5,498 nt of DNA from Methanobrevibacter sp. (GTDB lineage: Archaea; Methanobacteriota; Methanobacteria; Methanobacteriales; Methanobacteriaceae), in the NCBI GenBank assembly GCA_031261945.1, contig JAISIQ010000139.1, forward strand, positions 1 through 5,498, written 5' to 3'. The notes beneath the pieces were generated by a model, which was given only the letters and a program-made list of their open reading frames with translations, did not search any database and was not told where the DNA came from. Of the stretch, positions 1 to 5,498 are shown piece by piece. Position numbers and translations under genes: made by a program. Each line of letters begins with the position of its first letter. The first letter of the stretch is position 1.

Positions 1-134
1 GCATTAATAAAATGATATAAAATTATCAATAAAAATGAATAGTGAATTAATATAAATTAGAATAAAACTAAACATGTCAAAAAATTATTAAATTAATTAT
101 AAGATTCTACATAATTACTAAAATAAGAAAAAAA

Positions 135-161
135 TATAAAACTATTTATAATAGTTTTATA
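135..161. repeat. Perfect 12-bp-arm palindrome with 3-nt centre
   Basis: The left arm TATAAAACTATT (135-146) and the right arm AATAGTTTTATA (150-161) are exact reverse complements around TAT (147-149). Each arm has a single G/C pair. No T run follows it, so it is not a typical terminator. It sits about 170 bp upstream of the first start codon. It could be a dimeric-regulator operator, a hairpin at the end of an upstream transcript, or chance in AT-rich DNA. The symmetry is seen; any function is inference. Confidence 0.5.
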
Positions 162-235
162 CAAGAATTATGTGTTAATAATAAAAAATAATTATTACTA
201 AGCAAAAAATAGCTATATAGAAAAGTAGTTATACT

Positions 236-244
236 GCTATATAA
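236..244 (+). promoter_or_regulatory. Candidate archaeal TATA box for the dehydratase/glycosyltransferase unit
   Basis: GCTATATAA resembles the archaeal box A. Transcription would be expected to start about 25 nt downstream, near 262-270, giving a leader of about 65-70 nt. Competing candidates are TTTTAAATA (254-262), which would give a shorter leader, and an identical GCTATATA at 212-219. Background AT content makes TATA-like words common, so the assignment is tentative. Confidence 0.35.
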
Positions 245-322
245 CGAATGTGATTTTAAATAATGAGCATATAGTTTATTCATTGATTTAGTTTGCATAT
301 TATCTTTATTATTTCATATGAT

Positions 323-327
323 GAGGT
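323..327 (+). promoter_or_regulatory. Shine-Dalgarno site of the dehydratase gene
   Basis: GAGGT lies 6 nt before the ATG at 334 and complements the anti-SD at the archaeal 16S 3' end. It fixes the start at 334: the nearby upstream ATGs at 318 and 321 are out of frame and precede or overlap the SD. The same layout (purine core, T run, ATG) recurs at the phosphorylase gene and, in weaker form, at rtcB. Confidence 0.8.
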
Positions 328-333
328 TTTTTC

Positions 334-1563
334 ATGGATTGGGGAAGTAAAAATGTACTAATAACAGGTGTTAGTGGCTTTGTTGGGTCGTATTTAAGCT
401 CTGTTTTAATTGAAAAGGGAGCTTCAGTCTATGGCCTTATTAGAAAAAAAGCTGATGGTTCTTCATATAAAAATTTAACTGATCGAGGGGTTGAAAAGAA
501 TATTACTCTTATTGAAGGTGATTTAAGTGAAATGACTTCATTAGCTAATGCTTTAGATATTTCACAACCTGATTATATTTTTCATTTAGGTGCTCAGTCT
601 TTTGTACAAAGATCTTTTGAAAATTCTATGGAAACTCAACAAATTAATACCATGGGAACAGCTAATTTATTAGATATTATTAGAATTAAAGATTATGATT
701 CTAAAATAATATTTGCAGGATCTAGTGAAGAATATGGTTTAGTTTTCTCATCAAAAGAACAATTTGAAAATGCAAAAAAAGAACATGGTTCTATTTTTCC
801 AGATCCTTTTGAACTACCTGAAGTTCCTATTAAAGAGACAAATCCATTAAGACCTATGTCTCCTTATGCAGTTTCTAAAGTCTATGGGGATTTTCTAATG
901 AGAAATTATTATCATTCTTATGGCTTAGATACTGTTGTTTCAAGGGCATTTAATCATGAAGGTGCAGGTAGAGGGATAATGTTTGTTACTTCAGTTATTA
1001 CTAATCAAATAATGAAATATAAATTCAAAGAAATAGATAAGATAATTATTGGTAATATTAATGCTTTTAGAGATTGGTCTCATGTTAAAGATATAGTAAA
1101 TGGTTATTTATTACTTGCAGATAAAGGAAAAAGTGGCGAAGTTTATAATCAGTCATCAATGAGGACTAATTCTATTTTATCTTATATTTTATTAGGATTA
1201 GAAGCAGCAGGGTGGAAAATTGAGGATATTGAAACATTCAATGGTGAAAAAAAGATTAATGAACCAACTAATTTTGATGATTCTAAAATCTTTGGAATAA
1301 GTTTTCCTAAAACAAAAGTGGATAAACTAGCTTTAGAAGAAGATTTAGAGTTTTCAATTAAAGATAAAGGAATTAATATAACAACTAATGATAAAAAAAT
1401 TCCAATAGAGTTTGATGAATCTCGATTTAGACCTGCAGAAGTTCCAATTTTATTAGGAGATTGTAAAAAAATTGAAAAATTAGGATTTAAAACTGAATAT
1501 TCCTTAATGGATATAATTAATGATCAGTTGAATTATTATATTGATCCAGCTAATCGAATTTAA
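334..1563 (+). CDS. NAD(P)-dependent sugar-nucleotide dehydratase, GDP-mannose 4,6-dehydratase-like (extended SDR)
   Basis: This 409-residue cytosolic enzyme probably converts an NDP-hexose to its 4-keto-6-deoxy form, the first step to deoxysugars for surface glycans. The N-terminal Rossmann motif TGVSGFVGS spans residues 11-19, GDL follows at 62-64, and HLGAQSFVQRSF is at 84-95. The likely catalytic set is Ser130 and Glu132 (SSEEYG, 130-135), Tyr178 and Lys182 (SPYAVSK, 176-182). GMD-like signatures are RAFNHEGAGRG (204-214), RDWSHVKDIV (246-255) and RPAEVPILLGD (366-376). It is longer than usual GMDs (about 320-370 residues). The extra length comes from about 25 residues near 136-162 and an enlarged acidic stretch near 300-362, and the usual GMD segment around the SVREF motif is not recognisable. 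Family membership is secure. The exact substrate is not: GDP-mannose is likeliest, but another nucleotide sugar or a reductase/epimerase activity is possible. It is probably cotranscribed with the glycosyltransferase 25 bp downstream. Confidence 0.8.
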   Translation: MDWGSKNVLITGVSGFVGSYLSSVLIEKGASVYGLIRKKADGSSYKNLTDRGVEKNITLIEGDLSEMTSLANALDISQPDYIFHLGAQSFVQRSFENSMETQQINTMGTANLLDIIRIKDYDSKIIFAGSSEEYGLVFSSKEQFENAKKEHGSIFPDPFELPEVPIKETNPLRPMSPYAVSKVYGDFLMRNYYHSYGLDTVVSRAFNHEGAGRGIMFVTSVITNQIMKYKFKEIDKIIIGNINAFRDWSHVKDIVNGYLLLADKGKSGEVYNQSSMRTNSILSYILLGLEAAGWKIEDIETFNGEKKINEPTNFDDSKIFGISFPKTKVDKLALEEDLEFSIKDKGINITTNDKKIPIEFDESRFRPAEVPILLGDCKKIEKLGFKTEYSLMDIINDQLNYYIDPANRI

Positions 1564-1588
1564 ATAAAAACTATAATAAAAAGATAAT

Positions 1589-2719
1589 ATGAAAATTTGT
1601 TTTGTTAGTGAATATTTTCCTTTTAGTTCAAATTTAGAATTGAAGGGGGGAGCTGAAATAGCTGCTTATAAGGAAGCTTTTTATTTGTCTAAAAATCATG
1701 AAATTACAGTTTTAACTTCTTATCTTGAAGGTATGGAGAAAAAAACTAAGATTGGAAATATTAATGTAATTGCTTGTGGTAAAATGAGAAATTATTCTCA
1801 AAAAGGATCATTTTATCATAGACTTTCTTTTATGAAATCTGCTCAAGATACTGGTAAAAAACTTGATTTTGATATAGTTATTGGATATAATTTTATTACA
1901 TATATTTCAGCATGGAAAATCTCTCAAAAATTAAATATTCCTTGTGTTTTAAGATATCTTGATGTTTGGATTGGTGAATGGGTAAAAAATATAGGAATAA
2001 GTGGATTAATAGGAGAAATCATGGAAAGATACATATTATCTCGAAATGTTGATTTAATTGTACCCATATCCCAAGCAACTGCTGATAAATTAAAAAATTA
2101 TGGTGTCAAATCTAAAATTGAGACAATTCCAGTTATAGTTGAATTTGATAAAGTGAATAGTGTAAAATATGAAGATACTACTATTTCTTGTGTTTCTCGG
2201 TTAGTGGAATATAAGAGAATTGAAGATTTGATTTTAGCTATGAATATTCTTGTAAGGCATTTTCCAGATTTAAAATGTAAAATTGTTGGTACGGGTCCAA
2301 TGAAAGATAAATTATTGAAACTTATTGAAGAAAAAAATTTAGAAAATAATATTTCGTTATGTGGTTTTGTTGAAAAACATGAAGATGTTTTAAAGGTTAT
2401 TAATTCATCACATATCTTCTGTCTTCCAAGTGAGGTTGAAGGTTTTGGTATTGTTGTTGTTGAAGCTTTAGGTTGTGAAGTTCCATTTGTTGCTTCAAAT
2501 ATTCCTCCAATTATGGAAGCAAGTGGTGAAAAAGGAGGATTATTCTTCAATGTCAGAAATTTTAAAGATTTATATCTAAAAATCAAATCTTTGCTTGAAG
2601 ATAAAGAATTATATGATAAACTTAAAAATCAAGGAAAAGAACAATATAATAAATATCAAGGAGAATATATAGCTAAAAAACTTGAAAATTTGTATAAAAT
2701 AGCTATTAAAAATTATTAA
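1589..2719 (+). CDS. Glycosyltransferase family 4 (GT-B fold) protein
   Basis: This 376-residue protein transfers a sugar from a nucleotide sugar to a glycan or lipid-linked acceptor, probably at the cytoplasmic face of the membrane. The N-terminal acceptor domain opens with MKICFVSEYFPF and has the family GGAE motif at residues 20-23. The C-terminal donor domain begins near residue 195 with CVSRLVEYKR (Arg204, Lys209), followed by KIVGTGP (231-237). It also has the E-x7-E motif in SEVEGFGIVVVEAL: Glu284 and Glu292, which in this family contact donor ribose and phosphate. The length is normal for GT4, and no signal peptide or obvious transmembrane segment is seen. The ATG at 1589 has no clear SD (AAAAGATAAT precedes it). 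It is still the best start, because the next Met (residue 49) would remove GGAE. The 25-bp gap from the dehydratase suggests one operon and perhaps use of its product. Donor and acceptor cannot be read from sequence. Confidence 0.88.
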   Translation: MKICFVSEYFPFSSNLELKGGAEIAAYKEAFYLSKNHEITVLTSYLEGMEKKTKIGNINVIACGKMRNYSQKGSFYHRLSFMKSAQDTGKKLDFDIVIGYNFITYISAWKISQKLNIPCVLRYLDVWIGEWVKNIGISGLIGEIMERYILSRNVDLIVPISQATADKLKNYGVKSKIETIPVIVEFDKVNSVKYEDTTISCVSRLVEYKRIEDLILAMNILVRHFPDLKCKIVGTGPMKDKLLKLIEEKNLENNISLCGFVEKHEDVLKVINSSHIFCLPSEVEGFGIVVVEALGCEVPFVASNIPPIMEASGEKGGLFFNVRNFKDLYLKIKSLLEDKELYDKLKNQGKEQYNKYQGEYIAKKLENLYKIAIKNY

Positions 2720-2727
2720 TTTATAAG

Positions 2728-2739
2728 TTTTTTCTTTTT
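2728..2739 (+). terminator. T-rich archaeal-type terminator after the glycosyltransferase
   Basis: Nine bases past the stop codon, T6-C-T5 (2728-2739) begins without a preceding stem. Archaeal RNA polymerase often terminates at such U-rich tracts. A second run of nine T (2775-2783) could act as backup. The call rests on position and base content only. Confidence 0.45.
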
Positions 2740-2797
2740 AATTTAAATTTTATTTATAATATACAATTAGTCTATTTTTTTTTCATTAATTGAGTCT

Positions 2798-2892
2798 TGG
2801 TCAAAAGTATTTTTCAATGAAAAAAATTTCTTTCATTTGCTAATCCGAAGCTTTTAAAAGTGTTTTGATTTCAAGATTTGGACTTTTGGCTA
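2798..2892 (+). ncRNA. Candidate structured RNA with a possible three-way junction
   Basis: An 11-bp closing helix can form between 2798-2808 (TTGGTCAAAAG, then T) and 2882-2892 (ACTTTTGGCTA). It contains two G-U pairs (2799:2891 and 2801:2889) that pair only in plus-strand RNA. Inside it are AATGAAA (2816-2822) / TTTCATT (2831-2837), and CCGAA (2845-2849) / TTTGG (2877-2881) with one G-U. The layout is P1, P2, P3 with 7-nt joints before and after P2 and none between P3 and P1. There is no match to an RNA family I know. The same symmetry could come from the imperfect ends of a small mobile element. Pairing is seen; transcription and function are speculation. Confidence 0.25.
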
Positions 2893-2905
2893 CAATTCTA
2901 CTTCT
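2840..2905 (-). pseudogene. Possible C-terminal tail of a decayed protein gene (insertion-element remnant?)
   Basis: On the minus strand a 21-codon open stretch reads RSRIVAKSPNLEIKTLLKASD and then a TAG stop (2840-2842). It is preceded in frame by a TAA, so no complete gene exists. The peptide has the mixed, charged composition of a real C-terminus, unlike the Lys/Asn/Ile-only translations of the flanking AT tracts. It is followed on that strand by about 40-50 bases of non-coding DNA ending near AAGACTCAA. That arrangement would fit the right end of an insertion sequence. I cannot name the family; the open stretch is short enough to be chance, and it overlaps the candidate RNA fold. Confidence 0.22.
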
Positions 2906-2912
2906 TTATATA
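2905..2912 (+). promoter_or_regulatory. Consensus-like archaeal TATA box upstream of rtcB
   Basis: TTTATATA exactly matches the classical methanogen box A. Used for rtcB, it would start transcription near 2930-2940 and leave a leader of about 250 nt that includes the AT hairpins and the AAT tract. Nearer TATA-like words exist (for example TTTAATATA at 2982-2990), so the promoter actually used is uncertain. Confidence 0.3.
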
Positions 2913-3046
2913 TGAACTAAAATTTTTTATTGGTTTTCTTATTTTATTTTTATTTTAATAACAATAACTTTTAATATTTCTTTTAATATATCTATTAATA
3001 ATATTTTAATTTAATTTTAATAATTTAATCATAATTATTTTAATTA

Positions 3047-3072
3047 TAATACTATCAATAATAATAGTATTA
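3047..3072. repeat. AT-rich inverted repeat, 9-bp arms
   Basis: TAATACTAT (3047-3055) and ATAGTATTA (3064-3072) are exact reverse complements around an 8-nt spacer. Immediately upstream lies a smaller inverted repeat, ATAATTA (3031-3037) / TAATTAT (3041-3047). They may fold in the rtcB leader; chance occurrence is likely enough in A/T-only DNA that function is uncertain. Confidence 0.4.
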
Positions 3073-3090
3073 ATAGTAATAGTATTAATA
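3063..3090. repeat. Direct repeat AATAGTATTAATA, two copies
   Basis: The 13-mer AATAGTATTAATA occurs at 3063-3075 and 3078-3090, a period of 15 bp. The second copy forms most of the left arm of the 13-bp hairpin that follows, so duplication may have created alternative pairing partners in the leader. Confidence 0.5.
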
Positions 3091-3111
3091 ATCTTATTAT
3101 TATTAATACTA
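3080..3111. repeat. Perfect 13-bp-arm hairpin in the rtcB leader
   Basis: TAGTATTAATAAT (3080-3092) and ATTATTAATACTA (3099-3111) are exact reverse complements with a 6-nt loop (CTTATT). It is the strongest of several AT-only inverted repeats upstream of rtcB. No long T run follows, so it is not an obvious terminator. It could be a leader RNA element or a binding site. Confidence 0.5.
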
Positions 3112-3121
3112 ATAACAATAC

Positions 3122-3152
<31 letters not shown>

Positions 3153-3187
3153 TTTAATCATGATAATAAATTTAATAGATGGTTTTT

Positions 3188-4660
3188 ATGAGTTCAAATG
3201 AAAGTATTAAGGGCAATATTAAGGATAATATTACTGAAATTCGTCCAAATGTGTGGGAAATTCCAAGTAGCTATAAAAAAGAGATGAGGGTTCCAGGACG
3301 TCTTTATCTTGAGAAAGAAGCGTTGGACAGTCTTGAAAACGGAGCTATTAAGCAAATAGCTAATGTGGCATCACTTCCAGGAATTCAAAAGTTTGCAATA
3401 GGTCTTCCAGATATGCATTTTGGTTATGGATTTCCGATAGGTGGCGTTGGAGCTTTCAGTTGGAGAACTGGTGTTGTAAGTCCGGGAGGAGTTGGCTTTG
3501 ATATTAATTGTGGAGTTCGTATGATTAGAACCAATTTAACAGAGGATGATGTTTCTCCAAAATTAAAAGAAATAGCTAACGACCTCTTTGTCAATGTTCC
3601 ATCTGGTGTTGGAAGTAAAGGAAAAATTCGACTCAATGACAACGAGATTAATAATGTTTTAAACTTTGGAGCTGAATGGGCAGTGGAAAATGAATATGGT
3701 TGGGAAGAAGATCTAATGTTTCTTGAGGAAAATGGAAGAATGCTAGATGCAGATTCCTCTAAGGTTAGTGACAAAGCTAAAAAGAGAGGAATTCCTCAGC
3801 TTGGTTCTCTTGGTTCTGGAAATCATTTTCTTGAAGTTCAAAAGATTGATGAGATATTTAATGAAGAAGCTGCTAAAACATTTGGACTAACTCCTGGAAC
3901 AATAGCTATTATGGTTCATAGTGGCTCACGAGGCTGTGGACATCAAGTATGTTCTGATTATCTAAGAATTATGGATAAAGCATATAAACGCCATAAAGTT
4001 AATATACCTGATAGACAATTAGCTTGTGCTCCTGTTGATTCAGACGAAGCTCAAGATTATTTCAAAGCTATGGCCGCAGCAGCTAATTATGCATGGGCAA
4101 ATCGTCAGATGATGGTTCATTGGATTAGAGAAACATTTGAAAACATATTTAATCGTTCTGCAGAAGATATGGATATGTCTGTTATCTATGATGTAGCTCA
4201 CAACATTGCAAAAAAGGAAGTTCATAATGTTAAAGGAAGAAAAACAGAACTTGTGGTCCATAGAAAAGGAGCAACTCGTGCTTTTGGTCCTGATAGAGTA
4301 GAAGTTCCAAAAAAATACAGAAGCATTGGTCAGCCAGTGCTTATCCCTGGAACAATGGGAACCTCTTCGTATATTCTCCATGGAACAGAAATAGCTATGG
4401 AAGAGACTTTTGGTTCAACTGCTCATGGTGCAGGAAGAAAACTCAGCAGATCTGGAGCTAAAAAACAATTTACAGCTGATGAAATTAAAAAAGATTTAAA
4501 TAATAAAGGAATTGTTGTAAAAGCAAATTCAGATCCAGTTTTAGCAGAAGAAGCACCAGGTGCTTATAAAAATGTAGATGAAGTTGTTCGAACATCTGAT
4601 AGTACAGGAATAGCTAAACTCGTAGCTAAAGTTACTCCTTTAGTTGTTACTAAAGGTTAA
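3188..4660 (+). CDS. rtcB: tRNA-splicing / RNA-repair ligase RtcB
   Basis: RtcB joins RNA 2',3'-cyclic phosphate or 3'-phosphate ends to 5'-OH ends, using GTP and Mn2+. In archaea it is the ligase of tRNA intron splicing and RNA repair. All active-site residues known from Pyrococcus RtcB are identifiable (numbered from the 3188 start): Asp105 and Cys108 ([11 protein letters not shown]), Asn212 and His213 (GSGNHFLE), His244 (VHSGSRG), His338 ([11 protein letters not shown]), and the guanylylated His413 (STAHGAGR). Their spacing matches the family closely. At 490 residues it is a usual full length, with no intein. An in-frame ATG at 3179 would add MVF. The 3188 start is preferred because GATGGTTTTT-ATG mimics the start layout of the flanking genes, whereas 3179 has no SD. 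Its base composition is visibly less extreme than that of the two sugar genes, as expected for a conserved gene. Archease, its usual cofactor, is not in this window. Confidence 0.97.
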   Translation: MSSNESIKGNIKDNITEIRPNVWEIPSSYKKEMRVPGRLYLEKEALDSLENGAIKQIANVASLPGIQKFAIGLPDMHFGYGFPIGGVGAFSWRTGVVSPGGVGFDINCGVRMIRTNLTEDDVSPKLKEIANDLFVNVPSGVGSKGKIRLNDNEINNVLNFGAEWAVENEYGWEEDLMFLEENGRMLDADSSKVSDKAKKRGIPQLGSLGSGNHFLEVQKIDEIFNEEAAKTFGLTPGTIAIMVHSGSRGCGHQVCSDYLRIMDKAYKRHKVNIPDRQLACAPVDSDEAQDYFKAMAAAANYAWANRQMMVHWIRETFENIFNRSAEDMDMSVIYDVAHNIAKKEVHNVKGRKTELVVHRKGATRAFGPDRVEVPKKYRSIGQPVLIPGTMGTSSYILHGTEIAMEETFGSTAHGAGRKLSRSGAKKQFTADEIKKDLNNKGIVVKANSDPVLAEEAPGAYKNVDEVVRTSDSTGIAKLVAKVTPLVVTKG

Positions 4661-4684
4661 TTTAATAATAAAATTAATAATGGC

Positions 4685-4740
4685 GAATAATAAGGAATAA
4701 TAATGAATATAATGAATAATATGGAATAATAGGGAATAAT
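4685..4740. repeat. Six imperfect decamer repeats (GAATAAT core) before the phosphorylase SD
   Basis: GAATAAT cores start at 4685, 4695, 4714, 4724 and 4734, and a degenerate GAATATA starts at 4705. The spacing is 10, 10, 9, 10 and 10 bp. The last unit directly abuts the SD GGAGGT. Three units read GGAATAAT (4694, 4723, 4733). The roughly 10-bp period puts each core on the same helix face. It may be a tandem expansion, a multimeric binding site or a leader element. Confidence 0.65.
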
Positions 4741-4746
4741 GGAGGT
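4741..4746 (+). promoter_or_regulatory. Strong Shine-Dalgarno site of the phosphorylase gene
   Basis: GGAGGT with 7 nt to the ATG at 4754 is close to an ideal archaeal SD and fixes the start unambiguously. It is the strongest ribosome-binding site in the window. Confidence 0.9.
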
Positions 4747-4753
4747 TTTTTAG

Positions 4754-5498
4754 ATGATAGGAATTATTGGAGGCAGTGGGGTTTATGATATTGCAAAAGA
4801 TGCAGATAATGTAGAAAAGAAAATAATCAATACTCCTTATGGTGAATCTGCAGAAATATCTTTGTTTAAAATTCATGATAAAGAAATATCTTTCATGCCA
4901 AGACATTCTGGAGATCATAGCTATCCTCCACATAAAATAAATTATCGAGCAAATATTTGGGCACTTGATAGCTTAAATGTTAATCAAATAATAGCTACTA
5001 ATGCAGTAGGATCTCTTCATAAAAAATATCATCCGGGATCTCTTGTTGTAGTTGATGATTTTATTGATTTTTCATCTAAAAGAGAAAAATCTTTTTATGA
5101 TGATGAAGTTGTTCATGTTGATGTAACAGAACCTTATTGTAATCGTTTAAGAAAAGAAATAATAGCTAATAAAAAGATAGTTACAGATGGAGATTTCTTT
5201 GATAAAGGAGTTTATGTTTGTAATGAAGGTCCCAGATTTGAAACTCCTGCAGAAATTAGAATGTTTCAGACATTAGGTGGGGATCTTGTTGGAATGACTG
5301 GTCTTCCTGAAGCGGTTCTTGCAAGGGAAAAAGAAATGTGTTATAGTTCAATTTGTCTTGTTTCTAATTATGGAGCATCAATTTCTCCAAATAAACTTAC
5401 AATGGATGAAGTTATTGAAATTATGGAGATAAAAAAAGTAGAATTAATTGATTTAATTTATGCTACAATAAAAAATCTTCCTGAAGATTATGATTGTC
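4754..5498 (+). CDS. mtnP: S-methyl-5'-thioadenosine / methylthioinosine phosphorylase (3' end cut by window)
   Basis: This purine nucleoside phosphorylase cleaves the methylthio-nucleoside left by SAM-using pathways into 5-methylthioribose-1-phosphate and a purine base, in the cytosol. The window holds 248 codons starting MIGIIGGSGVYD; family members of about 250-290 residues imply that only the extreme C-terminus is missing. Visible motifs are the phosphate-binding GGSG (residues 6-9), MPRH (48-51), PPHKINYRANIWAL (58-71), ATNAVGSL (81-88), GPRFETPAE (159-167), GMTGLPEAVLARE (180-192) and SNYGAS (204-209). Asn205 occupies the place where MTA-specific enzymes have an Asp that reads the adenine. 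Together with NAVG in place of the usual TACG, this resembles 6-oxopurine-type enzymes such as methylthioinosine phosphorylase, so the true substrate may be MTI or another 6-oxopurine nucleoside. The gene starts 93 bp after rtcB with no T-rich terminator between them, so cotranscription is plausible. Confidence 0.92.
   Translation, partial: MIGIIGGSGVYDIAKDADNVEKKIINTPYGESAEISLFKIHDKEISFMPRHSGDHSYPPHKINYRANIWALDSLNVNQIIATNAVGSLHKKYHPGSLVVVDDFIDFSSKREKSFYDDEVVHVDVTEPYCNRLRKEIIANKKIVTDGDFFDKGVYVCNEGPRFETPAEIRMFQTLGGDLVGMTGLPEAVLAREKEMCYSSICLVSNYGASISPNKLTMDEVIEIMEIKKVELIDLIYATIKNLPEDYDC

Larger units (their letters stand above)
1..333. other. AT-rich non-coding leader region upstream of the sugar-nucleotide dehydratase
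   Basis: No coding frame is credible here: stops are dense in all frames and nothing resembles a protein motif. Besides the palindrome, TATA-like boxes and SD listed separately, there is a 7-bp inverted repeat TAATTAT (94-100) / ATAATTA (111-117), which is weak in DNA this AT-rich. The 8-mer GCTATATA occurs twice (212-219 and 236-243). No tRNA-like cloverleaf or GC-rich structured RNA is visible. Whatever lies to the left of the window is unknown. Confidence 0.7.

Noticed and set aside
2098..2586. 162-codon open frame on the minus strand
   Set aside because: It lies wholly inside the glycosyltransferase gene, whose plus-strand frame has family motifs (donor-domain Arg/Lys and the E-x7-E motif). 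The minus-strand product has no recognisable motif and a low-complexity Ser/Thr/Phe composition.
2813..2843. Short plus-strand frame ATG-AAA-AAA (MKKISFIC, starting 2818) in the island
   Set aside because: Eight codons with no SD; the ATG is part of the internal hairpin arm.
2851..2860. Palindrome CTTTTAAAAG as an operator
   Set aside because: It is only 10 bp, without a loop or a second copy. In this AT-rich DNA it is not notable alone.
3424..3774. 116-codon open frame on the minus strand
   Set aside because: It is opposite the strongly conserved RtcB frame, including its Cys108 motif. Its Ser/Pro-rich product is typical of an antisense shadow.
4040..4381. 113-codon open frame on the minus strand
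   Set aside because: It is opposite RtcB over the His338 motif, with a His/Cys/Phe-rich product and no SD or known motif.
3188..4660. Intein insertion in RtcB, known in some archaea
   Set aside because: The protein is of normal length, the active-site motifs are spaced as in intein-free RtcB, and no splicing-domain motifs appear.
4680..4729. Two tiny upstream open frames in the phosphorylase leader (starting MANNKE at 4680 and MNIMNNME at 4703)
   Set aside because: Neither has an SD, and both arise from the ATG/AAT/GAA content of the repeats. There is no sign of a regulatory leader peptide.
4685..4740. Short regular repeats considered as a CRISPR array
   Set aside because: Units of about 10 bp with no unique spacers and no cas genes nearby do not fit CRISPR.
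4640..4933. 97-codon open frame on the minus strand
   Set aside because: It spans the rtcB tail, the repeat array and the conserved N-terminus of the phosphorylase. Its Tyr/Ile/His-rich product reflects the complement of AAT-type repeats.

Overview
The window reads as chromosomal DNA from a very AT-rich archaeon. The best fit is a methanogen of the Methanobacteriales (Methanobrevibacter- or Methanosphaera-like). Three things suggest this: an archaeal-type RtcB RNA ligase, a methylthioadenosine/methylthioinosine phosphorylase with methanogen-like motifs, and a recurring translation-start pattern in which a GAGGT/GGAGGT-type purine core is followed by a T run and then ATG. This taxonomic call is inference from gene content and style; no rRNA or other marker is present.

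Layout. Positions 1-333 are AT-rich and non-coding. They hold a 12-bp-arm palindrome, TATA-like boxes and a Shine-Dalgarno (SD) site. Next is a two-gene surface-sugar unit: an extended-SDR sugar-nucleotide dehydratase resembling GDP-mannose 4,6-dehydratase (334-1563), and 25 bp later a GT-B fold family 4 glycosyltransferase (1589-2719). Positions 2720-3187 are a long intergenic region. It contains T-rich terminator-like tracts, a roughly 100-bp island of higher complexity (2790-2905), and then extremely AT-rich DNA with AT-only hairpins and ten perfect AAT copies. RtcB, the tRNA-splicing/RNA-repair ligase, follows (3188-4660; possible alternative start 3179). A 93-bp gap carries six 10-bp-spaced GAATAAT-type repeats. 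The window ends inside a phosphorylase gene (4754 to beyond 5498) that lacks only its extreme C-terminus.

How the genes relate. The first pair probably makes and transfers an activated deoxysugar or related nucleotide sugar for cell-surface glycan. The second pair is housekeeping: RNA ligation, and salvage of the methylthio-nucleoside by-product of polyamine and related SAM metabolism. All four genes point right. The T-rich tracts and long gap after 2719 suggest two transcription units; rtcB and the phosphorylase may be cotranscribed because no T-rich terminator is visible between them.

I see no defence system, CRISPR array, intact mobile element or clearly new multi-gene system. The best leads are non-coding: the island at 2790-2905 (a possible three-way-junction RNA, or a decayed insertion-element end), the decamer array next to the phosphorylase SD, and the AAT tract with hairpins upstream of rtcB. 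Two protein-level points also stand out: an Asn in the purine site of the phosphorylase, which suggests 6-oxopurine (methylthioinosine) specificity, and an enlarged, divergent C-terminal region in the dehydratase.
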